Positions 41,699-50,665 of a stretch of 64,000 nt of DNA are shown here, one piece after another; the stretch's first letter is position 1; each line of letters begins with the position of its first letter. The stretch is taken from contig NZ_JAPSLK010000011.1 of assembly GCF_031180885.1 (NCBI RefSeq), positions 62,001-126,000 on the forward strand. Reading direction: 5' to 3'. Under the pieces are notes generated by a model that was not told where the DNA came from, made no database searches, and was given only the letters and a program-made list of their open reading frames with translations. The translations under genes and the position numbers were made by a program. This stretch comes from Saccharothrix sp. (GTDB taxonomy: Bacteria > Actinomycetota > Actinomycetes > Mycobacteriales > Pseudonocardiaceae).

Positions 41699-43299
41699 CA
41701 ACCCCGGCCCGCGCGCGGGCGGTGGTCGCCGCCCTCGCGGTCACCGCGTTCGCCGCCCTGTCCCTCACCGCGCTGTCCCACGGCCCGGCCACCGCCGAGC
41801 AGGCCCCGACCGTCGTGGACGTGGGTCACGTGGACCTGCTCGCCCCGGTCGTCGGCGAAGACGGAGCGCTCGACATCCGCTACACCTGGCAGGGGACGGA
41901 CTTCGCCCCCGAGCGGGTCGTCACGCACGTCAAGCCCGGCGCGTACACGACGGTGCCGGACGTCCCCGGGTACGAGTTCCTCGGACCGGTCGGCAGCGAC
42001 CTCTGGCTCATCCCCGAGGTCCAGAACGACAACCTGGTCTGGGCGGGCTGGAACACCGAAGACCTGACCTCCGCCGACGTCGACCCGGCCTCGGTGCGCT
42101 GGAGCCTGGACGCCGTCGCCGGCGACGCGCCCGGCAGCCCCGCGCCGGGCCGGCTGACCGTGTTCGCCACGAGCCCGGTCGGCGAGCCCCTGCCGCGCGT
42201 GTTCGACACGTCCCAGCCGCTGCCGCAGCGCAACCCGCTGGCCACGGGCACCCACGCGCACGCCAACTGGACGTTCTCCGCCGAGGGCGTCTACCGGCTG
42301 ACCTTCACCGTCGAGGCCACCACCCCGGACGGGAAGCCGCTGCGCGACACCGCCACCTACGCCATCGCCGTGGGCGAGATCGACCCCAAGACCGTCAAAC
42401 CCGGCACCGGCGTCGACCCCACCACGACCACCACGACGACCACCACCACCACGACAACCACGACCACGACGACCACCCAGACGACGACCACGACCGTCCC
42501 GCCCGGGTCGTGCGTGGTCCTCAACGACGGCCACGTGGACCTCATCGCCCCGCGCCTGCACGACGGCGCGCTGCGCACGGAGGTCAAGGACGGCACGGCC
42601 GGCCCGGACAAGGCCGTGTGGCGCGACCCGGCGGACGTGGTGGTGCACCTGGTCCCGGCGGCCCGCAACACCGTGCCCGCCGACCCGGCCTACTCGTTCC
42701 TCGGTGCGCCGGGCTCACCGGTGTGGCTGATCCCGCAGACCCAGATCCCCGGCGTCGTGTGGGCAGGGTGGAACACGGAGTCGTTGCCTCCGCAGGAAGT
42801 CTCCGGCGATGTGAAGATCCGCGTGACGGCGGTGGAGGGTCCCGGGCGCGTAGGGATCTTCCTCAGCGGTGTGGCGCCGACCGTGCTGGTGGACTCCGGT
42901 GACGGGCTGCCCGACACCATCTCCGTGATCCTCGGCACCCATGCGCACGCCAACTGGGCGTTCGGCGCGGAGGGCACGTACCGGCTCACCGTCGAGGTCA
43001 CCGCGACCCTCGCCGACGGCCGCACGACCACCGACTCCGACGTGTTCACCGTCGCGGTCGGCAACGTCGACCCGACCGCCGGCAAGACCTGCGCACCCCC
43101 GACCACGACCACGTCGACCACGACCTCGCCCGGCCCGGTCCCGACCACCTCGCCGGCGGGGTCCTCACCCAAGCCGGCGGGCTTGGCGTCCACCGGCGTC
43201 GGCGGGGTGGGCACGGCGGTGCTGCTGGGCATCCTGCTGACCACCGCGGGCGTCGCGGCACTGGTCCTCACCCGACGCAGGCGCACCCACAGCGGCTGA
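41695..43299 (+). CDS. Cell-wall-anchored protein with two anchored repeats and poly-Thr linker
   Basis: The 534-residue protein has a signal peptide (VVAALAVTAFAALSLTALSHG), two choice-of-anchor M domains (about 40-235 and 275-460) with THAHANWTFSAEGVY and THAHANWAFGAEGTY, and between them a run of about 25 threonines broken once by glutamine. A Thr/Pro/Ser stalk leads to LASTG, a membrane helix and RRRRTHSG, a class-E sortase signal. It is the last gene of the operon, overlapping the previous stop. The stalk probably lifts the domains off the wall to present them or capture ligand. Confidence 0.86.
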   Translation: MTTPARARAVVAALAVTAFAALSLTALSHGPATAEQAPTVVDVGHVDLLAPVVGEDGALDIRYTWQGTDFAPERVVTHVKPGAYTTVPDVPGYEFLGPVGSDLWLIPEVQNDNLVWAGWNTEDLTSADVDPASVRWSLDAVAGDAPGSPAPGRLTVFATSPVGEPLPRVFDTSQPLPQRNPLATGTHAHANWTFSAEGVYRLTFTVEATTPDGKPLRDTATYAIAVGEIDPKTVKPGTGVDPTTTTTTTTTTTTTTTTTTTQTTTTTVPPGSCVVLNDGHVDLIAPRLHDGALRTEVKDGTAGPDKAVWRDPADVVVHLVPAARNTVPADPAYSFLGAPGSPVWLIPQTQIPGVVWAGWNTESLPPQEVSGDVKIRVTAVEGPGRVGIFLSGVAPTVLVDSGDGLPDTISVILGTHAHANWAFGAEGTYRLTVEVTATLADGRTTTDSDVFTVAVGNVDPTAGKTCAPPTTTTSTTTSPGPVPTTSPAGSSPKPAGLASTGVGGVGTAVLLGILLTTAGVAALVLTRRRRTHSG

Positions 43300-43372
43300 C
43301 TGGGGGCGGCGGGCGCACCTGCGGCGGCTGACGTGGAGGCGGTGCAGGCGCACCACGGCGGCCGACCGCGGC

Positions 43373-43403
43373 GCGGGGTCCGGGCGCACTGGCCGGACCC
43401 CGC
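43373..43403. terminator. Hairpin terminator between convergent operons
   Basis: GCGGGGTCCGG (43373-43383) and CCGGACCCCGC (43393-43403) are exact complements with a nine-base loop, located between the ends of the transporter operon (43299) and the GTPase gene (43412). It can act on both strands. Confidence 0.75.
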
Positions 43404-43411
43404 ACCGCGCC

Positions 43412-44587
43412 TCAGCGCTCGGGCACTGGCCGGGGGAGCGGGAAGACGTGGTCGTGGTCGTGTGGCTCGAAGTCCTCCCACAGCGGCAAAGGGTCGTCCA
43501 GCAGTCGCCACGCGGCGGGACCCTCGGCCAGTTCGGCATCGGTGAGCAGCGCCGGGTCCAGGCGGCGGCGCGGCTCGTCGGGGTCGAGGCCGATGCCGAT
43601 GAAGACCAGTTCCTGGCGGGCGGCGTGGCCGTCGAGGAGTTCGCCCGGTTCGATGGTCAGGTTCGGCCCGGCCTGGGACCACACGGCGAGGGTGTGCGGT
43701 CGGCTGGCGATGTGGCAGAAACCCTTGCTGCGCACCACACCCTCCCAGTCCGCCAGCGCCGCGACCAGGCGCGCCGGGTGGAAAGGCCGGTCGGCGCGGT
43801 AGGTGACCGAGCGGATGCCGTACTCCTCGGTCTCGGGGGTGTGCGACCCGGCCAACTCCTCGGCCCAACCGGGTGCGGTGGCGGCGGTGACGGGGTCGTA
43901 GCGGCCGGTGTCGAGCACCTCGGCCAGGTCGACCACGCCCCGTCGAGCCCGGACCAGCCGGGCGTTCGGGTTGAGCTTGCGCAGCAGACCTTCCGTGGTG
44001 GCCAGCTGTTCCGGCGTGGCCAGGTCGGTTTTGTTGAGCACCAGCACGTCGGCGAACTCGACCTGGTCCACCAGCAGGTCGGAGATGCCGCGTTCGTCGT
44101 CCTCGGCGGCTTCCAGGCCCCGTTGGTCGAGCCGGTCGCCGCGTTCGACCTCGGCGAGGAACTGGGAGGCGTCGACCACGGTGACCATGGTGTCGAGGCG
44201 GGCGTGGTCGGACAGGCTCGTGCCGTCCTCGAAGGTCCACTCGAAGGTGGCGGCCACCGGCATGGGTTCGGAGATGCCGGTGGACTCGATGAGGATGGTG
44301 TCGAAGCGGCCGGTGCGGGCCAGTTCGCCGACGCTGTCGAGCAGGTCTTCGCGCAGGGTGCAGCAGATGCAGCCGTTGGTCAGCTCGACCAGCCGTTCCC
44401 CGCCCCGGCCGGAGACCAGCGAAGCGTCGATGTTGACCTCGCTCATGTCGTTGACCACGACCGCGACCCGGCGTCCCTCGCGGTTGGCCAGGACGTGGTT
44501 GAGCAGCGTGGTCTTGCCCGCGCCGAGGAAGCCGGACAGCACGGTGACGGGGACGCGCCGATCGGCGGTCGGGTGGTTCTCTGACAA
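43412..44587 (-). CDS. COG0523 (CobW/ZigA-type) metallochaperone GTPase
   Basis: The 391-residue G3E-family GTPase has Walker [13 protein letters not shown] near residue 22, the metal-binding GCICCT (CxCC) near 75, the NKTD base-recognition motif near 175 and a C-terminal CobW_C domain ending in a His/Asp-rich [12 protein letters not shown]. Zur-controlled members deliver zinc to client proteins under starvation. The frame extends far upstream, but the TTG at 44587 is preceded by GGAGGAA, so I place the start there. It is the third gene of a unit with the Fur regulator and a methyltransferase. Confidence 0.87.
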   Translation of the reverse strand: MSENHPTADRRVPVTVLSGFLGAGKTTLLNHVLANREGRRVAVVVNDMSEVNIDASLVSGRGGERLVELTNGCICCTLREDLLDSVGELARTGRFDTILIESTGISEPMPVAATFEWTFEDGTSLSDHARLDTMVTVVDASQFLAEVERGDRLDQRGLEAAEDDERGISDLLVDQVEFADVLVLNKTDLATPEQLATTEGLLRKLNPNARLVRARRGVVDLAEVLDTGRYDPVTAATAPGWAEELAGSHTPETEEYGIRSVTYRADRPFHPARLVAALADWEGVVRSKGFCHIASRPHTLAVWSQAGPNLTIEPGELLDGHAARQELVFIGIGLDPDEPRRRLDPALLTDAELAEGPAAWRLLDDPLPLWEDFEPHDHDHVFPLPRPVPER

Positions 44588-44616
44588 GGTTCCTCCGATG
44601 GGCGTGGTGTCGACGA

Positions 44617-45030
44617 TCAAGCGGTGGTCCGGCACCGCGCGCAGACGCCGGTCAAGGTGATGGACGGGCGAACATCCGTGAAGCCGTGGTCCGCGGCGGT
44701 TCTCCCGGCCCACCGCGCCACGACCGCGGCGTCGACGGGGACACCGCTGCCGCACCTCGTGCACATGAGGGTGGTGGCGTGCTCGCCGCCGGACCGCAGG
44801 TAGTAGAGGTGCATGCCGGCGTCGTCGACCATCGTGGCGGCGGTCCCCGCCCGGACCAGCAGGCCGAGGTGGCGGTAGATCGTCGTCAGGCCGATCCGCG
44901 CGCCCGTGCGCTGCGCGTGGTGGTGGATCGCGTGCGCGGTCGAAGGGCCGGGCAGTTCGTCGAGCGCGCGCAGCACCACGTCGCGCTGCGCCCTCGGCCG
45001 CGGTCCTTTGACGCCCCCGAAGGAGTGCAC
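44617..45030 (-). CDS. Fur-family metal regulator, probably Zur
   Basis: The 137-residue protein has the winged-helix half ([41 protein letters not shown]) and the dimerisation half with MCTRCGSG and VCARCR, the two Cys pairs of the structural zinc site, and an [17 protein letters not shown] sensory region. Conserved H and E residues fit a Zur. GTG 45030 is used because the next candidates lie inside the DNA-binding domain; a hairpin (CCCCCGA/TCGGGGG) surrounds this start. Adjacent Zur-like boxes and metal transport genes support the zinc assignment. Confidence 0.82.
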   Translation of the reverse strand: MHSFGGVKGPRPRAQRDVVLRALDELPGPSTAHAIHHHAQRTGARIGLTTIYRHLGLLVRAGTAATMVDDAGMHLYYLRSGGEHATTLMCTRCGSGVPVDAAVVARWAGRTAADHGFTDVRPSITLTGVCARCRTTA

Positions 45031-45039
45031 CGTCGGGGG

Positions 45040-46077
45040 TCAGGCCGCAACGGCTTCGACGAGGCAGAAACCCGAGGGCGGCAACGGGACCACGTCCTCG
45101 ACGGCGAACCCGGCGCCGCGCAGCAGCACCTCGAACTCGTCCCGGGTCCGCTCCTTGCCCCCGAGGTTGACCAGCATGTTGAGGTCGCTGAGGTAGATCA
45201 CGGGCGCGACGACGTCCGCCACCGCTTCCGGCAGGACCGGCTCCACCACGAGCAGCCGGCCGTCGTCGGGCAGCGCTTCCCGGCAGTTGCGCAGGATCGT
45301 CGTGGCGCGCTCGTCGTCCCAGTCGTGCAGGACGCTCTTGAGCACGATCGCGTCCACTCCGCCGGGCACGGACCCGAAGAAGTCGCCCGTCCGGATCTCG
45401 CAGCGGCCGGCGAGACCCGCCGCGGCGAACACGTCCCCGGCCCGGGCCGAACCTTCGGCGGTGTCGAACAGCACCCCGCGCAGGTTCTCGTGCCGGCCCA
45501 GGATCGCCGCGAGCAACGTGCCGTCGCCGCCACCGACGTCCGCGATCGCCGCGAACCGGCCGAAGTCGTAGGCACCCGGCAACACCGCGGCGGTCACGTG
45601 GGTGCCCTGGCTCATGGCGGTGTTGAACGCGGCGCCCAGTTCCGGTTCCGCCTTGAGGTGGTCGAAGAACTCCACGCCGAACGCCTGCTCGAACGTGGTG
45701 CGGCCGGTGCGCACGGCGTCGTCGAGCCGGTGCCACGCCGTCAGCATCACCGGATCGGTGAACACCCGCGCGAAGGCGCTCAACGACCCCGGCCCCGTCG
45801 ACCGCAGCAGCATCCCGGCCTCCGTGAGCGCGAACCGCCCCGGCCCCGGCTCGGCCACGAGTCCGATGGCCGTGGCCGCGCGCAGCAGCCGGTGCATGGT
45901 GTCGGTGGGGGTCCCGCACGCGGCGGCCACCTGGCCGACCGAGCGCTCGGCGCCGTCCAGGGCGTCGGCGACGCCGAGCTTGACGCACGCCGCGACGACC
46001 TGCGCCGACATCGAGCCGAAGACGAGGTTCACCACGGCGAGCCGTGCGGCCGCGGTCGTGTCTGGTGAGTCGGACAT
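45040..46077 (-). CDS. SAM-dependent O-methyltransferase (acetylserotonin/COMT-like), Zur-box controlled
   Basis: The 345-residue enzyme has an N-terminal dimerisation winged-helix ([31 protein letters not shown]) and a methyltransferase domain with motif [13 protein letters not shown] near residue 170, RTGDFF and the catalytic-type LHDWDDERA near residue 245, as in plant-type small-molecule O-methyltransferases. ATG 46077 is preceded by GGGGGCC and lies 25 bases after a Zur-like box. It leads the unit with Fur and the GTPase. A methyl acceptor is unknown; a metallophore step or zinc-saving function is possible. Confidence 0.8.
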   Translation of the reverse strand: MSDSPDTTAAARLAVVNLVFGSMSAQVVAACVKLGVADALDGAERSVGQVAAACGTPTDTMHRLLRAATAIGLVAEPGPGRFALTEAGMLLRSTGPGSLSAFARVFTDPVMLTAWHRLDDAVRTGRTTFEQAFGVEFFDHLKAEPELGAAFNTAMSQGTHVTAAVLPGAYDFGRFAAIADVGGGDGTLLAAILGRHENLRGVLFDTAEGSARAGDVFAAAGLAGRCEIRTGDFFGSVPGGVDAIVLKSVLHDWDDERATTILRNCREALPDDGRLLVVEPVLPEAVADVVAPVIYLSDLNMLVNLGGKERTRDEFEVLLRGAGFAVEDVVPLPPSGFCLVEAVAA

Positions 46078-46101
46078 GGTGGCCCCCGGATGGCGTGCGG
46101 A

Positions 46102-46116
46102 CGACAATGATTATCA
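46102..46116 (-). promoter_or_regulatory. Zur-like box upstream of the methyltransferase
   Basis: On the minus strand the site reads TGATAATCATTGTCG, the classical Zur/Fur inverted-repeat pattern and related to the three boxes at 36273-36362. It lies just upstream of the methyltransferase start, in a position to repress the three-gene unit when metal is plentiful. Confidence 0.75.
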
Positions 46117-46155
46117 AAACCACCATACCGAGGTCGGGCCGCCCGCCGCCACGCG

Positions 46156-46315
46156 TCACCGGTTTTGGCTGAAGGTCCGCCGGTAGGCGCCGGGGTGGTG
46201 CCCAGGTGCACCCGGAAACGGCGACGCAGGTTGACCGCCGAGGCGAGGCCGACCCGGGTGGCGATGGCCTCCACCGGGAGGGTGGTCTGTTCCGGCAGGA
46301 TCCGTGCGGCGTCGA
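46156..46315 (-). pseudogene. C-terminal fragment of an AraC-family regulator
   Basis: Reading [16 protein letters not shown], then [30 protein letters not shown] shows the second helix-turn-helix of an AraC/GlxA-type regulator. The end ([11 protein letters not shown], stop at 46156) is one frame over; a missing base near 46191-46195 explains this. The first 250 or so residues are absent, replaced at about 46315 by the hydrolase fragment in the same orientation. A deletion joining the two genes is the simplest reading. Confidence 0.65.
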
Positions 46316-46710
46316 GGCGGGCGGCGCTGCGCCATCGCCCATGCTGTGCCCGACCAGGACGACCGGTCCGTGTTCGGCGACCCGGCGGACGACATCGGTG
46401 ACGTGCGCGACGTTGTCGGCCAGGCGGAGCCCGGCGAGTGCGACGGTGCCGCGGCCAGGGCGACCGGGTCCTGCGGAGCCTGGTAGGAGGGCGGGAAGTG
46501 GCCGGCGGGTCCGTGGCCGGGCAGGTCCACGGCCAGCGCCCGTCGGCCCTCCTTCACCAGTCCGGCGATCAGCGGGGCGAAGGAGCCCGCGTTGCCGTTG
46601 GCACCGTGCACGAGCACGAAGGTCGGTTCACCGCCCGGCGTGCACACCGCCGCCGCGCCCGCGCCGAGCACGGCGGTGCCCAGGAAACGTCGACGGGACA
46701 GTTCAGCCAC
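46316..46710 (-). pseudogene. N-terminal fragment of a Tat-exported alpha/beta hydrolase
   Basis: GTG 46710 begins SRRRFLGTAVLGAGAAAV, a Tat-type signal, followed by [18 protein letters not shown] and [15 protein letters not shown]. After about base 46430 the frame shifts and continues as [29 protein letters not shown], the nucleophile elbow. The rest of the hydrolase, including the catalytic Asp and His, is lost at the fusion with the AraC fragment. Related intact enzymes are esterase/lactonase-like. Confidence 0.65.
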
Positions 46711-46727
46711 GAGCGGCCCCCCTGCCG

Positions 46728-46804
46728 CGCCCGATCAGCGCCCGCCCGATCAGCGCCCGCCCGATCAGCGCCCGCCCGATCAGCGCCCGCCCGATCAGCG
46801 CCCA
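46728..46804. repeat. 15-base tandem repeat, five copies
   Basis: The unit CGATCAGCGCCCGCC occurs five times (GATCAGCG at 46733, 46748, 46763, 46778 and 46793). On the minus strand it encodes ALIGR repeated five times, at the end of a short frame (VVGGLGGALLAW then ALIGR repeats) whose stop overlaps the hydrolase start. Whether this peptide is made is unknown; a TGA lies not far upstream, so only about 45 residues are possible. Confidence 0.75.
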
Positions 46805-46851
46805 CGCGAGCAGCGCTCCGCCGAGCCCGCCGACCACGAAATCCGCCCATG

Positions 46852-47022
46852 CGGACCGGGCAGGACACCGGGCGGATCAGGCCCGAAGTCGACGTCGACA
46901 GCGAGGTGGACGCGCTCATCACCCTCGCCGACGGCCTGACCGTGCAGGTCCTGCTCGGCAGGCACACACCCGAGTCGGCACTCGCCGCACTCCGCCGGCG
47001 CACCGCCGCCCTGCGGACCTGA
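46852..47022 (+). pseudogene. C-terminal fragment of a TetR-family regulator
   Basis: The plus frame IRPEVDVDSEVDALITLADG, then LTVQVLLGRHTPESALAALRR matches the ligand-domain end of TetR regulators (the VDVDLEVDALVALADGL pattern). The DNA-binding half is missing; upstream lies the tandem repeat and the minus-strand relics. An ATG at 46852 could start a 56-residue peptide, but it would not be a functional regulator. Confidence 0.6.
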
Positions 47023-47104
47023 TCGGGCAACACCCTCGCCGGGCCGGTCCGCGGGGACTCTATGGTCAGCCGGACGGCAAGAACAGAAGTGAAGCGGAGC
47101 AACG

Positions 47105-47764
47105 GTGATCCGGGTAGTGGTGGTGGACGACGAGGCGCTGGTCCGGTCCGGGTTCGGGCTGATCCTGGGCGCCGCGGAGGACATCGAGGCCGTCGCGACG
47201 GCCGGCGGGGGTGACGCCGTGGAGACCGTCCGCCGGACGCGGCCGGACGTCGTGCTGCTGGACATCCGGATGCCGGACGTGGACGGGCTCACCGTGCTGC
47301 GCGCGTTGCGGGCGATGCCGGATCCGCCGGTGGTGGCGATGCTGACGACCTTCGACACCGACGAGTACATCCTGACCGCGTTGAACTCCGGCGCCGCCGG
47401 CTTCCTGCTCAAGGACACCGAACCCGAGCAGTTGCCCCACCTGGTCCGCACCCTGGCCGCGGACGGCGTCGTGCTGTCCCCCAAGGCATCGCGGACACTA
47501 TTGCGCGGCCACCCCGGCACCGAACCGGCCCTCGACGAGGACGCGGCCCGCGTCCGGCTGCTCACCGCCCGGGAGCGTGAGGTCCTGGTCCTGGTGGCGG
47601 AAGGGCTGTCGAACGCCGACATCGGGGCGCGCGTCCACCTCGGTGCCGGCACGGTGAAGGACCACGTCAGCGCGATCCTCTCGAAGCTCCGGGTGACGAG
47701 TCGGGTCCAGGCCGCGCTCCTCGCACAACGCGCCGGGCTGCTCGACGAGGAGGTCGGTCGGTGA
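47105..47764 (+). CDS. NarL/LuxR-family response regulator
   Basis: The 219-residue protein has a receiver domain with the acidic pair DDE, phosphoacceptor Asp in VVLLDIRMPDVDG near residue 54, Thr in MLTTFDTDEY and Lys in FLLKDTEP, then a LuxR-type helix-turn-helix (LTAREREVLVLVAEGLSNADIGARVHLGAGTVKDHV). GTG 47105 is the only good start. Its stop overlaps the kinase GTG. The order regulator-then-kinase and the convergent ABC exporter suggest control of that exporter, though this is inferred. Confidence 0.88.
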   Translation: MIRVVVVDDEALVRSGFGLILGAAEDIEAVATAGGGDAVETVRRTRPDVVLLDIRMPDVDGLTVLRALRAMPDPPVVAMLTTFDTDEYILTALNSGAAGFLLKDTEPEQLPHLVRTLAADGVVLSPKASRTLLRGHPGTEPALDEDAARVRLLTAREREVLVLVAEGLSNADIGARVHLGAGTVKDHVSAILSKLRVTSRVQAALLAQRAGLLDEEVGR

Positions 47765-48858
47765 AGTGGGCCAAGCGCGTGCCCGCGCCGGTCGTCGACC
47801 TCGCCCTCGTGGTGGTGGCGGCCGTGGACGTGTGGCTGAACCTGGACGACACACCGCTCGGCGTCGCGCTGGCCGTGCCCGGCTGCGTCGCGCTGGTGTT
47901 CCGGCGCAGGTTCCCACTCGTGGTCTTCCTGCTCACGCTGCCGATCGCGTTGACGCAGGACGTCGCCCTCGCCCCGCTCATCGCGCTGTTCACGCTGGCC
48001 GAACGCTCCCGCGACCGCCGTCTCCTCGCGCTGTGCGCCGCCCTGCTGGCCGTCGCGAGCAGCGTGCCGTGGCTCCTGGAGAGCGACGGCAGCCGGACCA
48101 TGACGCTGGTCGTCTTCGTCTACAACCTGGCGACCGCCGCGGTCCCGGTCCTCGTCGGCCAACTCGTCCAGGCGCGGCGGGACCTGGCGCGCCGGCTGGA
48201 GGAGATCGAGGAGGCCAAGGAGCACGAACGGGTGTTGCACGCCCAGGCCGTGCTCGCCCGCGAGCGCGCCCAGCTCGCCCGCGAGATGCACGACGTGGTC
48301 TCCCACCAGGTCAGCCTGATCGCCGTGCGCGCCGCAGCTCTGCAAGTCGCCACCAAGGACCCGGACGCCGAGGACGCCGCCCGCACGATCCGTTCCCTGA
48401 GCGTCACCACGCTCGACGAACTGCGCACCATGGTCACCTTGCTGCGCGCCTCGGGCGGCCGGGACACCGAACTGTCGCCGCAGCCCACCCTGGCCGACCT
48501 GCGCGGGCTGGTGGCGTCGAGCGGCACCCACGCGGAGCTGACCGGTGAACTCCCGCCCACCGTCGGAACACCCGCCCAGCGGGCCGTCTACCGCACGGTC
48601 CAGGAGGCGTTGACCAACGTCCGCAAGCACGCCCCCGGCGCGACGGCCCGCGTCGAGCTGTGGCACGACGGCCCCGACGTCGGCGTGACCGTCACCAACA
48701 CCGCGCCCACCCGCCCTTCGCTGTCCCTCCCCGGATCGCGGCACGGTCTGGTCGGTCTGCGGGAACGTGCCGAGATCCTGGGCGGAACGCTGGAGTCCGG
48801 CCCGACCGCGGAGGGCGGGTACCGGGTGCGGCTGCGGCTTCCCCTCAACGCGGACTGA
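47761..48858 (+). CDS. Two-component sensor histidine kinase (HisKA_3 type)
   Basis: The 365-residue kinase has four to five N-terminal membrane helices (about residues 10-140), a coiled segment and the HisKA_3 phosphoacceptor box LAREMHDVVSHQVSLIAVRA with His near residue 178. The ATPase domain has EALTNVRKHAPGA (N box) and GLVGLRERAEILGG (G box). GTG 47761 overlaps the regulator stop. There is no extracellular loop of size, so the signal is probably in or near the membrane. The gene end overlaps the end of the ABC exporter gene by 14 bases. Confidence 0.88.
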   Translation: MKWAKRVPAPVVDLALVVVAAVDVWLNLDDTPLGVALAVPGCVALVFRRRFPLVVFLLTLPIALTQDVALAPLIALFTLAERSRDRRLLALCAALLAVASSVPWLLESDGSRTMTLVVFVYNLATAAVPVLVGQLVQARRDLARRLEEIEEAKEHERVLHAQAVLARERAQLAREMHDVVSHQVSLIAVRAAALQVATKDPDAEDAARTIRSLSVTTLDELRTMVTLLRASGGRDTELSPQPTLADLRGLVASSGTHAELTGELPPTVGTPAQRAVYRTVQEALTNVRKHAPGATARVELWHDGPDVGVTVTNTAPTRPSLSLPGSRHGLVGLRERAEILGGTLESGPTAEGGYRVRLRLPLNAD

Positions 48859-50665
48859 GACCGGGGGTCAGCAACTGGGTGGCGGCCAGCCGCGCGTACA
48901 GCTCGTCCGCAGCCACCAGTTCCTCGTGGGTGCCCACGGCCCGCACCCGTCCGGCGTCCATGACGACGATCCGGTCGGCGCCGGTCACCGTCGACAGGCG
49001 GTGGGCCACCACGAGCACGGTGGTCTCACGCGCCACGTCCGCGACGACCTCCCGCACCGCCAGTTCGTTGACCGCGTCGAGCTGCGAGGTCGCCTCGTCC
49101 AGCAACAGCAGTCGGGGCTTGCGCAACAGTGCACGCGCGATGGCGATGCGCTGCCGTTCGCCGCCCGACAGCTTCGAACCCCGGTGGCCCACCGGCGTGT
49201 CGAGGCCGTGGGGGAGGCGCTGGACGAGGGTGTCGAGCCTCGTCCGGGCCAGGACGTCGCGGAGGTCGTCTTCCGTGGCGCTGGGGGCGGCGAAGATCAG
49301 GTTCTCGCGGAGCGTGCCGGCCAGCACCGGAGCGTCCTGCTCCACGTACCCGATGGCCGCGCGCAACCCGTGCAGCGGCCAGTCGCGGACGTCCTTGCCG
49401 TCGACCAGGACCCGGCCGCCGGTGGCCTCGTAGAACCGTTCGAGGAGCGCGAAGACCGTCGACTTGCCCGCTCCCGAAGGGCCGACGAAGGCCGTCATCC
49501 CGGTGCCCGGCACGTCGAAGCTCACGTGCTGGTGGATGTACGGCCGGTCCGGGCGGTAGCGGAAGGACACGTCCTCGAAGCGGACCGACGCCGGCGTCTG
49601 CGGGGCGGTCTCGTGCCGTGCGGTCTCGTGCCGTGCGGTCTCGTGCTGGGCGGTCTCCTGCTGGGTGGCCGGCTCCGTGGACAGGCGTTCCACCTGCGCG
49701 ATCCGCGCGATCGCGGCCGCGCCCTCCTGGTAGTGGGACACCGCGTCGACCAGCCTGGACACCGGCTCGATCAGGTAGAACAGGTACAGCAGGAACGCGA
49801 TGAGCGTGGAGAGCGGCATCGCCCCGGATGCCACTCTGGCCCCGCCGATCCCCAGCACCGCCAGGAACGCCAGCTGCACGGCGAACCCGTCCGCCGAGCC
49901 CGCCACGGCCTCCCACTTCGCGCTCTTCACGCCGTGCCGCCACGCCCGCGTCGCCGCCGCGTCCACCCGGGCGGTCTCCCGCTCCTCGGCACCGGACGCC
50001 TTCACCGTGCGGAACGCGCCGAAGACCCGTTCCAGCGCGATGGAGATCTCCCCGACCGCCTCCTGCGAGCGTTCGGTGGCCTTGGCGATCTTCGGCATCA
50101 CCAGCGCGACGGCCCCGCCGGCCGCCGCGACCACGCCGAGCGTGACGCCCAGCAGAACGATGTCCAAGACTGCCATGACGACGATCGCCGCGACGAACGC
50201 GACCGCACCCGTGGCCGCCGACACGACCGCCTGGGTGCTGACCGCGCGCAGCAGCGTGGTGTCCGAGGTGACCCGGGACATCAGATCGCCCGGCGGGACC
50301 CGCTCCCACTCCGCGAGCCGCAGCCGCAGCAGCCGCCCGATGAGGGTGCGCCGCGCGGCCAGCACCACCGACTCCGCGGTGCGCTCCAGCACGAAGGCGC
50401 CGAGCGCTTCCACGACGGTGCTCAGGACCACGAGGGCGGTGAGGGCCAGCACGATCCCGGCGATGGTCGCACCGGAGGAGAGCCGGTCCACCAGTGCCTT
50501 GGTGGCCAACGGTTGCAGCAGCCCGCCGGCGGCCCCGATCAGGGCGCACAGGAGACCGAGGGCGACGGCCCACCGGTGTGGCCGGACGTGTGCGTGCAGT
50601 GCCTTGAACGTCTGCCGGGCGGACAGGGGAGTGTCATCCGTCACCGGGGCGGACGCGGTGTTCAC
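48845..50665 (-). CDS. ABC exporter, fused membrane-ATPase half-transporter
   Basis: The 606-residue ABCB-type protein has six membrane helices (about residues 35-320) and an ATPase domain with Walker A GPSGAGKST near residue 405, Q-loop, signature KLSGGERQR and Walker B LLLLDEATSQLD. Start GTG 50665 follows AAAGG. Between domains four 15-base repeats (49606-49665) encode HETAR-like units. It most resembles homodimeric drug/lipid exporters. Convergent with the two-component genes, which may sense its substrate. Confidence 0.87.
   Translation of the reverse strand: MNTASAPVTDDTPLSARQTFKALHAHVRPHRWAVALGLLCALIGAAGGLLQPLATKALVDRLSSGATIAGIVLALTALVVLSTVVEALGAFVLERTAESVVLAARRTLIGRLLRLRLAEWERVPPGDLMSRVTSDTTLLRAVSTQAVVSAATGAVAFVAAIVVMAVLDIVLLGVTLGVVAAAGGAVALVMPKIAKATERSQEAVGEISIALERVFGAFRTVKASGAEERETARVDAAATRAWRHGVKSAKWEAVAGSADGFAVQLAFLAVLGIGGARVASGAMPLSTLIAFLLYLFYLIEPVSRLVDAVSHYQEGAAAIARIAQVERLSTEPATQQETAQHETARHETARHETAPQTPASVRFEDVSFRYRPDRPYIHQHVSFDVPGTGMTAFVGPSGAGKSTVFALLERFYEATGGRVLVDGKDVRDWPLHGLRAAIGYVEQDAPVLAGTLRENLIFAAPSATEDDLRDVLARTRLDTLVQRLPHGLDTPVGHRGSKLSGGERQRIAIARALLRKPRLLLLDEATSQLDAVNELAVREVVADVARETTVLVVAHRLSTVTGADRIVVMDAGRVRAVGTHEELVAADELYARLAATQLLTPGLSPR
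49606..49665. repeat. 15-base tandem repeat in the ABC exporter linker
   Basis: CGGTCTCGTGCCGTG-type units begin at 49606, 49621, 49636 and, more diverged, 49651. On the minus strand they encode ETARH/ETAQH units between the membrane and ATPase domains. The reading frame is kept, so copy-number change would only alter linker length. Confidence 0.7.

Noticed and set aside
42420-42500. CRISPR-like regularity in the ACC/ACG-rich stretch
   Set aside because: It is a codon-level poly-threonine linker without spacers; no CRISPR array or cas gene is present in the window.
46741-46800. Possible plus-strand coding of PARSA repeats
   Set aside because: The plus frame has no domain before it; the 15-base repeat better explains the reading, and the minus ALIGR frame is only a weak alternative.
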